Assembly: GCF_900142035.1 (NCBI RefSeq)
Contig: NZ_FQZI01000001.1
Span: 868,001 to 932,000, forward strand
Origin: Flavobacterium terrae
GTDB lineage: Bacteria > Bacteroidota > Bacteroidia > Flavobacteriales > Flavobacteriaceae
Length of the DNA stretch: 64,000 nucleotides
Direction of reading: 5' to 3'
Below the pieces are notes generated by a model. That model was not told where the DNA came from. It saw only the letters and a list, made by a program, of their open reading frames with translations, and did not search any database. Shown here one piece after another: positions 45,100 to 52,527 of this stretch. The position numbers were made by a program, and so were the translations under genes. Numbering within the stretch: the stretch's first letter is position 1; each line of letters opens with the position of its first letter.

Positions 45100-45210
45100 A
45101 TGAAAACTAAGGCAACAAAAAATACTATTAATATTTCAATGATGATGTGCATGTGTACTTGTATTCGTATGTATCACAATCATTATGGTTGCCAAAAGCG
45201 GAATAGTTAA
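45100..45210 (+). CDS. leader peptide 2 of the methionine operon (MMMCMCTC motif)
   Basis: A 36-residue ORF with an extreme run of sulfur amino acids: SMMMCMCTCIRM (Met14-16, Cys17, Met18, Cys19, Cys21, Met24), and the C-terminal end GCQKRNS. A terminator follows 25 bp downstream. CCAAAAG in the leader (45192-45198) can pair with CTTTTGG of the terminator 5' arm. The QKR(N/D) end resembles that of the phe leader at 62001. This is strong evidence for a second methionine/cysteine-sensing attenuator in series with the first. Confidence 0.8.
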   Translation: MKTKATKNTINISMMMCMCTCIRMYHNHYGCQKRNS

Positions 45211-45235
45211 TTTCTAGTTATAGTTCAAAACTAAG

Positions 45236-45270
45236 AGTCCTTTTGGTAACAATCCGAAAGGACTTTTTTT
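45236..45270 (+). terminator. attenuator terminator 2
   Basis: AGTCCTTTTGG / CCGAAAGGACT forms an 11-bp stem with one G-U pair and a TAACAAT loop, followed by seven T. Confidence 0.85.
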
Positions 45271-45308
45271 ATTCTGTCAAATTTCAAAATCTATAAAAAA
45301 TTTAAGCC

Positions 45309-45473
45309 ATGTTAGGAGTTAAAAACAAATTCAAAAGAAAAAAAGGAAAAGTATTCGATTCACTCAAATTCACTCAAAATGCTAGTGAATTAAAAAATGA
45401 TTTAAAAGTAACTATTGCAGAAAGATTGTTGGTGCAAATCAATTCGGGAGAAAACGAAATATTATTTATATAA
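45309..45473 (+). CDS. small hypothetical protein in the methionine operon
   Basis: A 54-residue ORF lies between attenuator 2 and osmC, ending 11 bp before the osmC ATG. It has a basic N-terminus (KNKFKRKKGKVFDSLKF) and an amphipathic second half (LKNDLKVTIAERLLVQINSG). No family was recognised. Its position in the operon with normal spacing and codon usage similar to its neighbours argues that it is translated. Confidence 0.6.
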   Translation: MLGVKNKFKRKKGKVFDSLKFTQNASELKNDLKVTIAERLLVQINSGENEILFI

Positions 45474-45484
45474 ATTCAAAAGTT

Positions 45485-45934
45485 ATGAGCAATAAGGTAA
45501 TAAGCATATCAGGATATTCAGGGAATGGAAATCAGTTTTTGGTGAAATCTTCTCAAATAAGCTTAGGCATAAGTAATTCTGTAGCTGGTGAAGAAGACAA
45601 AATCCCGTCACCAGCGGAATATTTACTAGCCGGATTTGCAGGAAGTATTAACGCAGTAGGGAAGTTGGTTGCCATTGAACTAGGAGTTGAGTTAAAATCT
45701 CTTGAAGTACAAGTTTCGGGAGAATTAGAAACTAAAAAATCCGAAGGGATTAAAACACGCTCTAGAGCCGGATTTAGAAAGATTGAAGTAGTGATTAAAC
45801 CAACTTCAGATGCGCCTCTTGACGCTTTAAAACAATGGATGGATGAGGTTAAAGAAAGATGTCCTTTACGTGACAACTTGATAAATGAAACACCGGTTTC
45901 GCTTACATTATTAAAAGAATATAATGCAGCGTAA
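45485..45934 (+). CDS. OsmC-family protein (first of two in the methionine operon)
   Basis: The 149-residue protein has the OsmC fold features: PSPAEYLLAGFAGSINAVGKLVA and KERCPLRDNLINETPV with the conserved redox Cys. The first Cys of the usual OsmC/Ohr pair (in AGC) is replaced here: AGFAGS has no Cys. So only one Cys of the pair is left and peroxidase activity is doubtful. It lies upstream of metX, and a second OsmC gene follows thrA. The role in sulfur metabolism is unclear; thiol-related chemistry is an inference. Confidence 0.85.
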   Translation: MSNKVISISGYSGNGNQFLVKSSQISLGISNSVAGEEDKIPSPAEYLLAGFAGSINAVGKLVAIELGVELKSLEVQVSGELETKKSEGIKTRSRAGFRKIEVVIKPTSDAPLDALKQWMDEVKERCPLRDNLINETPVSLTLLKEYNAA

Positions 45935-45996
45935 CTCACAATAATAGTAGGTTTCTCTTATCTGAAATCTATTTAGTTTTTGTTTTTTGTTTGTTA

Positions 45997-46032
45997 AAAC
46001 TGCCTCTGGAGTTTAGGCTGGGGGCAGTTTTT
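45997..46032 (+). terminator. hairpin between osmC and metX, terminator- or attenuator-like
   Basis: AAACTGCC (45997-46004) pairs with GGCAGTTT (46023-46030) and ends in five T. An alternative inner pairing GCCT (46002-46005) / AGGC (46015-46018) overlaps the arm. It lies ahead of the likely metX start and may tune read-through. Confidence 0.5.
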
Positions 46033-46044
46033 AAAAAAGAAGTT

Positions 46045-47022
46045 TTGGAAGAATTATATAAAATACGACTAAAGGAATTTAAGCTTGAAACTGATAAAAA
46101 GGTTGATGTAACTGTAACTCTTACGTATCAAGTTTTTGGAAAACCGTTGCACAGCGCACCAATTGTTTTAGTGAATCATGCTTTGACAGGAAATTCGAAT
46201 GTAACAGGGGAGAATGGATGGTGGAAGGATTTAATAGGAGATGAGAAAGTTATAGACACTCAAAAATTTACAGTATTGGCTTTCAATATTCCAGGAAACG
46301 GTTTTGAAGACTCTGAAAATTTAATTGAAGATTACAAATATTACACAACAAAAGACATAGCTGCAATTTTTTGGAAAGGACTAGAACAACTAAAAGTTGA
46401 AAAATTATTTGCTGTGATAGGAGGGAGTTTAGGAGGAGGAATTGCATGGGAGATGCTTTATTTAAAACCGAATAGTATAGAAAACGTGATTCCAATTGCT
46501 ACAAGCTGGAAATCTTCAGATTGGTTGATAGCAAATGTTTTAGTTCAGGATGCGATTTTAAATAATTCGAACAATCCAATACATGATGCAAGATTACATG
46601 CCATGCTTTTGTATCGAACGCCAGAGTCTTTGCAGGAGAAATTCAATGGAGAGAAAAACGAAGAAAATGATTTGTATAAAGTAGAAAGTTGGTTAAAACA
46701 TCACGGTAATAAGTTGTCACAAAGATTTGAATTATCAGCTTATAAGCTAATGAACCATCTGCTCAAAACAATAGGAGAAAACAGAAACGAAAAATATTTA
46801 CTAAACACAATTAATAACACAACAGCTAGAATTCATTTGGTGTCAGTAAACACAGATTATTTTTTTACAGCAAATGAAATCAAAAATGTTTACACTAAAC
46901 TTAAACAACACAACGCAATTGAAGTTCAGTATTATGAGATCCAATCTAAACATGGACACGATGCTTTCTTGATTGAATATGAACAACTGAACAAATTTTT
47001 AGCACCTATTTTTAATTACTAA
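46045..47022 (+). CDS. metX: homoserine O-acetyltransferase MetX-like (alpha/beta hydrolase)
   Basis: The product has the MetX fold: VNHALTGNSN (oxyanion region), the nucleophile serine in VIGGSLGGGIAWEML, MLYRTPESLQEKF, and a late Asp and His in VNTDYFF and HGHDAFLIE. It acylates homoserine using acetyl-CoA in methionine synthesis. The start is uncertain. No ATG exists near the 5' end; a TTG at 45991 would read through the hairpin, so I prefer the TTG at 46045, giving 325 residues. It is followed after 13 bp by thrA, indicating co-transcription. Confidence 0.88.
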   Translation: MEELYKIRLKEFKLETDKKVDVTVTLTYQVFGKPLHSAPIVLVNHALTGNSNVTGENGWWKDLIGDEKVIDTQKFTVLAFNIPGNGFEDSENLIEDYKYYTTKDIAAIFWKGLEQLKVEKLFAVIGGSLGGGIAWEMLYLKPNSIENVIPIATSWKSSDWLIANVLVQDAILNNSNNPIHDARLHAMLLYRTPESLQEKFNGEKNEENDLYKVESWLKHHGNKLSQRFELSAYKLMNHLLKTIGENRNEKYLLNTINNTTARIHLVSVNTDYFFTANEIKNVYTKLKQHNAIEVQYYEIQSKHGHDAFLIEYEQLNKFLAPIFNY

Positions 47023-47035
47023 AACAAACAAGACA

Positions 47036-49444
47036 ATGAAAATTTTAAAATTTGGAGGTAAATCTCTAGCAAATGGAAAAGGACTTAATCAAGTCACAGA
47101 TATTATTGCCAAGCGATATTTTGATAATGAAAGTATTGCAGTAGTGGTTTCTGCAAGAGGAAATGCAACTAACGAGCTACTAGAAATTCTTGATTTAGCA
47201 CAAAGCGGTAAACCTTATGAACGACAATTTGAAGAATTTGTAAAATATCAAACTAATAATTTAGAAGAGTCACTTTTTAATCAAGAATACGCAACATTGG
47301 CAAAGTTGTTTGAAGGAGTTAAGTTACTTGGAGATTATAGCGAAAAGATAAAAGATCAAATTATTGCTTTCGGAGAAGTTTTATCAGCAAAGTATATAAC
47401 CCAAACTTTAAATTCAAAAGGGCTAAAAGCAAAATATGTTGATACTAGAGAGCTGATTAAAACCGATGCAAATTTTGGGAACGCCCAACCAATTGATTCC
47501 ATTTCTAAAAAAAATGTTCTTAAATTTTTTGAAAATAAAGATGAAATTCATGTTGTAACAGGATTTATTGCTTCAACGGTTAATGGAGAAACCACAACTC
47601 TAGGTCGCAACGGAAGTAATTATACGGCTTCTTTATTAGCCAATTATCTTGATGCAGAAGAATTTCAAAACTTTACCCACGTAGACGGAATTTACACAGC
47701 AAACCCAGAGCTTGTTTCTGATGCAAAAAAAATAGAAAAGCTATCATTTAATGAAGCAAATGAATTAGCAAATTTTGGCACCAATATTCTACATGCCAAA
47801 ACAATTATCCCTCTAGTAGAAAAAAATATTCCACTTCGTATTCTAAATACTTTTAACCCTGAAAGTGCAGGAACTCTAATCACTTCAGAGCAAACAGACG
47901 AAGGAATAAAATCGCTTTCAGTTTTAAATAATGTGTCACTTCTTAATCTTGAAGGAAGAGGATTGCTTGGTAAAACAGGTGTCGATGCCAGAATTTTCAG
48001 AGTAATGGCAGATAATAATATTAGTGTTAGCATAATTTCACAAGGTTCTTCAGAACGCGGAATAGGAATTGTAGTAAACACTGATAGAGCATCGGAAGCA
48101 TTAATAGGATTAGAAAAAGAATTCGAAAATGATTTTTACACTCGCGATGTCAATAAAATTACTGTCGACGATAATATTTCGGTGATTTCAATTATTGGTC
48201 AGGATTTAAGTACTTTTCATAAACCTTACACTGCTTTAATCAGAAACAAAGTAGTACCTATTTTATTCAACAACACTACAACTGGAAGAAACATAAGTTT
48301 AGTAATCAAGAAACAGGACTTAAACAGAGCTTTAAATGTTATTCACGGTGAGATATTTGGCGTAACAAAAAAGATAAATATCGCTGTTTTTGGTCATGGA
48401 GTAGTTGGTGGGACATTAATCAATCAAATACTTATTTCTGCCAAAAAAATTGAGGAAAGAAAAGATATAAAATTGAATGTTTTTGCCATTGCAAATTCTA
48501 AAAAGGTATTGCTTAAAAAGGATGGAAACAATGAAAACTGGAGAGAAGAAATTTCAGAAAAAGGAATAAAATACACCATTACTGATGTGGTTAATTTCGC
48601 TAAAGAAAATCATCTTGAAAATTTAATTGCTATTGATAATACAGCAAGTAAAGAATTTGCTCAAAACTATTTTGAACTAATAGAAAATAGTTTTGATTTA
48701 GTGTCTTCAAACAAAGTGGCTAATACATTGAGTTACGATTTTTACAAAAAACTGAGAAACACGCTCGACAAAAACCAAAAAACATATTTATACGAAACCA
48801 ATGTTGGTGCTGGTTTACCACTTATAGATACCATAAAGCTTTTACATCTTTCAGGTGAAAACATAACAAAAATAAAAGGAGTGTTTTCTGGTTCATTAAG
48901 CTTTTTGTTCAATCATTTTTCTAATGAAGATAAAAAGTTTAGCGAAGTGCTTAAAGAAGCTATAAGTAATGGATTTACTGAGCCGGATCCACGAGAAGAT
49001 TTATGCGGAAATGACGTTGCTAGAAAACTTTTAATCTTGGCTCGTGAGTTGGATTTACAAAATGAATTTGACGAAATTTCAATTGAAAATCTTATCCCTG
49101 AATCATTAAGAAGTTTGTCAACTTCAGAGTTTTTAATTAATCTTCACGAGCTTGATGATCATTATAATAAAATTAAGATAAGTCAACGTCAAGGTAATGT
49201 ACTTCGCTATATTGGAGAATTATCAGGAGATTTACAACAGGATAGAGGTAATCTTGAAGTGAAGTTGGTTTCTGTGCCAGAAAGTTCTGCTTTAGGACAA
49301 TTAAGAGGTTCCGATTCAATTTTTGAAATCTACACTGAATCTTATGGTGAAAGACCTATCGTGATTCAAGGAGCTGGAGCTGGGGCTTCGGTTACGGCTA
49401 GAGGTGTTTTTGGAGATATTTTACGAATTGCTGACAGAGGTTAA
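47036..49444 (+). CDS. thrA: bifunctional aspartate kinase / homoserine dehydrogenase I
   Basis: The 802-residue protein combines an N-terminal aspartokinase (MKILKFGGKSLANGKGLNQV, VVSARGNATNELL, TLGRNGSNYTASLLA), central ACT domains (GVDARIFRVMADNNISVSII, SSERGIGIVV) and a C-terminal homoserine dehydrogenase (GHGVVGGTLI, TNVGAGLPLIDTIKLL, FSGSLSFLFN). It catalyses the first and third steps from aspartate to homoserine. The fused enzyme is usual in Bacteroidetes. Its place between metX and metZ suggests this copy is dedicated to methionine. Confidence 0.96.
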   Translation: MKILKFGGKSLANGKGLNQVTDIIAKRYFDNESIAVVVSARGNATNELLEILDLAQSGKPYERQFEEFVKYQTNNLEESLFNQEYATLAKLFEGVKLLGDYSEKIKDQIIAFGEVLSAKYITQTLNSKGLKAKYVDTRELIKTDANFGNAQPIDSISKKNVLKFFENKDEIHVVTGFIASTVNGETTTLGRNGSNYTASLLANYLDAEEFQNFTHVDGIYTANPELVSDAKKIEKLSFNEANELANFGTNILHAKTIIPLVEKNIPLRILNTFNPESAGTLITSEQTDEGIKSLSVLNNVSLLNLEGRGLLGKTGVDARIFRVMADNNISVSIISQGSSERGIGIVVNTDRASEALIGLEKEFENDFYTRDVNKITVDDNISVISIIGQDLSTFHKPYTALIRNKVVPILFNNTTTGRNISLVIKKQDLNRALNVIHGEIFGVTKKINIAVFGHGVVGGTLINQILISAKKIEERKDIKLNVFAIANSKKVLLKKDGNNENWREEISEKGIKYTITDVVNFAKENHLENLIAIDNTASKEFAQNYFELIENSFDLVSSNKVANTLSYDFYKKLRNTLDKNQKTYLYETNVGAGLPLIDTIKLLHLSGENITKIKGVFSGSLSFLFNHFSNEDKKFSEVLKEAISNGFTEPDPREDLCGNDVARKLLILARELDLQNEFDEISIENLIPESLRSLSTSEFLINLHELDDHYNKIKISQRQGNVLRYIGELSGDLQQDRGNLEVKLVSVPESSALGQLRGSDSIFEIYTESYGERPIVIQGAGAGASVTARGVFGDILRIADRG

Positions 49445-49446
49445 TT

Positions 49447-49521
49447 ATGAAATCGCCAATAATAAAACGTTTGTTGAAAACAAACATCATTATGAAAGGC
49501 GATTCCATATGCTACCTATAA
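49447..49521 (+). other. structured gap with a 24-codon ORF between thrA and osmC
   Basis: AATCGCC (49450-49456) pairs with GGCGATT (49498-49504), enclosing an inner hairpin GTTTGTT / AACAAAC. A 24-codon ORF (MKSPIIKRLLKTNIIMKGDS...) covers the same segment. Neither is a strong terminator nor a recognised leader. It might be an RNA processing or stability element. Confidence 0.35.
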
Positions 49522-49539
49522 AAAATAAAATCAAAGCAT

Positions 49540-49965
49540 ATGAAAGTTACATTAAAAAGAGTCAATGATGATTATCATTTTGAATTGCAAAATGAACGAG
49601 GACATAAAGTGTATTTAGACAATAAAGCTGAATTTGGAGGAAGCGACTTGGCACCAAGCCCCATGGAATTGTTATTGATGGGAGTTGCAGGCTGTAGTGC
49701 TATAGATGTTATTTCGATACTAAAAAAACAAAGACAAAATATAACATCTTATTATACAGAAGTCGAAGGAGAAAGAGTGCAAATTGATGAAGCAAAGCCA
49801 TTCAAGAAAATTACAGTTACAATTTATTTAGAAGGTGATATCGATGAACAAAAAGCACAAAAAGCGGCACAACTGTCTTTCGAAAAATATTGTTCGGTTT
49901 CCAAAACGTTAGAACCTACAGCGACAATAGATTATCGAGTAAAGGTGAATAATCAAACAGTATAA
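49540..49965 (+). CDS. OsmC-family protein (second copy)
   Basis: The 141-residue protein is a typical OsmC/YhfA-like member: DLAPSPMELLLMGVAGCSAIDVISILKK with the first Cys, and SFEKYCSVSKTLEPTATIDY with the second. Both Cys of the redox pair are present, unlike in the other copy upstream. Members reduce organic peroxides or are of unknown function. It lies between thrA and metZ. Confidence 0.9.
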   Translation: MKVTLKRVNDDYHFELQNERGHKVYLDNKAEFGGSDLAPSPMELLLMGVAGCSAIDVISILKKQRQNITSYYTEVEGERVQIDEAKPFKKITVTIYLEGDIDEQKAQKAAQLSFEKYCSVSKTLEPTATIDYRVKVNNQTV

Positions 49966-50004
49966 AGGATAATAAAAACAACAAACAACAAACAAAGCAA
50001 TAAA

Positions 50005-51177
50005 ATGAGTAATTCAGAATTTGGTTTGGAAACCCAAGCCATTCGCACACAGATAGAAAGAACCCAATTTTTAGAACATTCTGTTCCTTTGTATTTAACA
50101 TCGAGTTTCGTATTTGAAGATGCCGAAGACATGAGAGCATCGTTTACCGAAGAGAAGGAACGTAATATTTATAGTCGGTTCACGAACCCAAATACAAGCG
50201 AATTTGTAGAAAAAATTTGCAAATTGGAAGGTGCTGAAGACGGTTATGCTTTTGCTACAGGAATGGCAGCAGTTTATGCAACATTTGCAGCTTTATTAAA
50301 TTCAGGTGATCATATTGTTTCTGTTGGGAGTGTTTTTGGTTCGACACATACCTTGTTCACAAAATACTTTCCAAAGTGGAATATTACCACCAGTTATTTT
50401 GACATCAACAAACCGGACACGATTGAAAATTACATTCAGCCAAATACAAAAATCCTTTTTGCCGAATCGCCAACAAATCCAGCTGTCGATATTATCGACT
50501 TAGAATTTTTGGGAAAAATTGCTAAAAAACATAATCTTATTTTAATTATAGATAACTGTTTTGCGACACCATTGTTACAAAATCCAATTCAATATGGAGC
50601 CGATTTAGTGGTACATTCAGCAACAAAACTAATTGATGGGCAAGGAAGAGTTTTAGGAGGTGTAACTGTTGGAAGAGCTGATCTAGTGAGAGAAATTTAT
50701 TTATTCTCAAGAAATACTGGTCCGGCTTTGTCTCCGTTCAATGCATGGGTACTGTCAAAAAGTTTGGAAACGTTGCCAATTCGTGTAGAAAAGCACTGTG
50801 AAAACGCAGTAAAAGTAGCTGAGTTTTTGGAAAGTCATCCAAACGTAAAACAAGTAAAATATCCGTTCCTAAAATCACATCCACAACATGAAATTGCTAA
50901 AAAGCAAATGAAGCTGGGAGGTAATATTGTCGCTTTTGAAATCAAAGGAGGTATCGTGGCAGGACGCAAATTTTTAGATAAAATTCAGTTGTGTTCTTTG
51001 TCGGCCAATTTAGGAGATACAAGAACCATTGTGACGCATCCAGCTTCTACGACTCACAGTAAATTAACTGAGGAAGAACGTTTAGCCGTAAGTATTACTG
51101 ACGGTTTGGTTCGTGTTTCTGTTGGTTTAGAAACAGTTCAAGATGTAATAAATGATTTGAGCCAAGCACTCTCTTAA
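50005..51177 (+). CDS. metZ: O-acetyl/succinylhomoserine sulfhydrylase (MetZ-type PLP enzyme)
   Basis: The 390-residue Cys/Met-metabolism PLP enzyme shows ETQAIRTQIERTQFLEHSVPLYLTSSF, SRFTNPNTSEFVEKI, FATGMAAVYATFA and the PLP lysine in VVHSATKLIDGQGRVLGG, ending in VSVGLETVQDVINDL. It forms homocysteine directly from acylhomoserine and sulfide. Acetyl versus succinyl preference cannot be read, but with MetX present O-acetylhomoserine is likely. It ends about 60 bp before the SAM-I riboswitch. Confidence 0.93.
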   Translation: MSNSEFGLETQAIRTQIERTQFLEHSVPLYLTSSFVFEDAEDMRASFTEEKERNIYSRFTNPNTSEFVEKICKLEGAEDGYAFATGMAAVYATFAALLNSGDHIVSVGSVFGSTHTLFTKYFPKWNITTSYFDINKPDTIENYIQPNTKILFAESPTNPAVDIIDLEFLGKIAKKHNLILIIDNCFATPLLQNPIQYGADLVVHSATKLIDGQGRVLGGVTVGRADLVREIYLFSRNTGPALSPFNAWVLSKSLETLPIRVEKHCENAVKVAEFLESHPNVKQVKYPFLKSHPQHEIAKKQMKLGGNIVAFEIKGGIVAGRKFLDKIQLCSLSANLGDTRTIVTHPASTTHSKLTEEERLAVSITDGLVRVSVGLETVQDVINDLSQALS

Positions 51178-51182
51178 AAAAA

Positions 51183-51214
51183 TTTGGTTTCTATAAAAAT
51201 AGGTAGTAGTTTTG
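51183..51214 (+). promoter_or_regulatory. promoter of the SAM-riboswitch / metH-metF operon (TTTG - 20 bp - TAGTTTTG)
   Basis: TTTG 51183-51186 and TAGTTTTG 51207-51214 give an almost perfect Bacteroidetes promoter, placing the start of transcription just ahead of the riboswitch. Confidence 0.75.
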
Positions 51215-51236
51215 CCCTGTTCTTATACAAACTGAA

Positions 51237-51334
51237 GTTATCACGAAAGGCAGAGGGACTAGACCCAATGAAGCCTTAGCAACCCTACTCTTGTAGAAGG
51301 TGCTACATTCTACTCCATTTTGGAGAAAGATAAC
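51237..51334 (+). promoter_or_regulatory. SAM-I riboswitch (S-box)
   Basis: The classic S-box order is visible: P1 GTTATC (51237-51242) pairing with GATAAC (51329-51334), the GAAAGGCAGAGGGACTAGAC core, CCAATGAAGCCTTAGCAACC, and AAGGTGCTACATTC in P3/J3-4. It binds SAM and represses expression of the downstream methionine synthase genes. No good terminator follows within 40 nt, so the output may act on translation or further downstream; the leader to metH is about 200 nt. Confidence 0.93.
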
Positions 51335-51426
51335 AAGAATACTTTTTTAGTATCTCTCTGTATTTCATGATGACATTTTATGTGTAAAAATTGGTAGCGA
51401 AAGGCTTGGGCTTTTTTGCAATCCAT

Positions 51427-51508
51427 TTTCCCGCTATCCGCTATATCTTTTTGATGGCTGAGGTTCTCGAAGCCACCAAAAAGGATACCGCTACTATCGG
51501 GGCTAGTT
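51427..51508. repeat. interspersed palindromic repeat, second copy
   Basis: CCCGCTATCCGCTATATCTTT, a central hairpin (GATGGCT / AGCCACC), AAGGATACCGCTACTATCGG and GGCTA. It shares its ends and its hairpin layout with the segment at 33880. It lies between the SAM riboswitch and the metH start, and so in the 5' leader of the mRNA. Confidence 0.75.
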
Positions 51509-51534
51509 AATAAACATTTAGATTTTTTGTTATC

Positions 51535-52527
51535 ATGCCGAAAGCAAACATTTACGAAGAAATACAAAAAAGAATCCTAGTTCTCGACGGAGCGATGGGT
51601 ACCATGTTACAACGCTATAAATTTGAAGAAGAAGATTTTCGAGGCGAGCGTTTCAAAGATTTTCCACATCCATTAAAAGGGAACAACGACTTGCTGTCAC
51701 TTACGCAACCAGAAGCTGTGAAAGAAGTTCACCGTGCTTATTTCACTGCTGGTGCAGATATTGTGGAGACCAATACATTTTCTGGAACCACTATCGGTAT
51801 GGCCGATTATCATATGGAAGATTTGGTATATGAGTTAAACTATCAATCCGCTAAAATTGCTCGTGAAGTTGCAGATGAATTTACCGATAAGCCTCGTTTT
51901 GTTGCTGGTTCAATTGGCCCAACCAACAGAACGGCTAGCATGAGTCCTGATGTAAACGACCCAGGATACCGTGCAGTTACTTTCGATGAATTGCGTATTG
52001 CCTACAAAGAACAGGTAGAAGCCTTAATCGATGGCGGAAGTGATATTTTATTGGTAGAAACTATTTTCGATACACTTAATGCAAAGGCGGCTCTTTTTGC
52101 TATTGAAGAAGTAAAAGAAGAACGCAATATCGACATTCCAATCATGGTGTCAGGAACGATTACCGATGCCTCGGGCAGAACTTTATCTGGGCAAACCGTA
52201 GAAGCATTTTTAATTTCAATTTCGCATATTCCATTGTTGAGCGTAGGTTTCAATTGCGCTTTAGGAGCCGATCAGTTAAAACCATATTTGAAACGCTTGG
52301 CACACAATACTTCGTTTAACATCTCGGCGCATCCCAATGCCGGTTTACCCAACGCCTTTGGACAATACGACCAAACTGCAGAAGAAATGCAGGAATTAAT
52401 CAAAGAATATTTAGAAGATAATTTAATCAATATAATAGGCGGTTGCTGTGGGACTACTCCAGAGCACATTAAGTTAATTGCTGAAGTAGCTGCTAATTAC
52501 AAACCAAGAGTACTGGAGGAAGCATAA
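51535..52527 (+). CDS. metH: methionine synthase, homocysteine-binding part (MetH N-terminal)
   Basis: The 330-residue homocysteine S-methyltransferase domain has the N-terminal [20 protein letters not shown] and the zinc ligands: Cys in [10 protein letters not shown] and the CC pair in [14 protein letters not shown]. It binds and activates homocysteine. In E. coli this is the first module of one MetH chain; here it is a separate gene whose stop overlaps the start of the rest. This indicates translational coupling and formation of a complex. Confidence 0.96.
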   Translation: MPKANIYEEIQKRILVLDGAMGTMLQRYKFEEEDFRGERFKDFPHPLKGNNDLLSLTQPEAVKEVHRAYFTAGADIVETNTFSGTTIGMADYHMEDLVYELNYQSAKIAREVADEFTDKPRFVAGSIGPTNRTASMSPDVNDPGYRAVTFDELRIAYKEQVEALIDGGSDILLVETIFDTLNAKAALFAIEEVKEERNIDIPIMVSGTITDASGRTLSGQTVEAFLISISHIPLLSVGFNCALGADQLKPYLKRLAHNTSFNISAHPNAGLPNAFGQYDQTAEEMQELIKEYLEDNLINIIGGCCGTTPEHIKLIAEVAANYKPRVLEEA

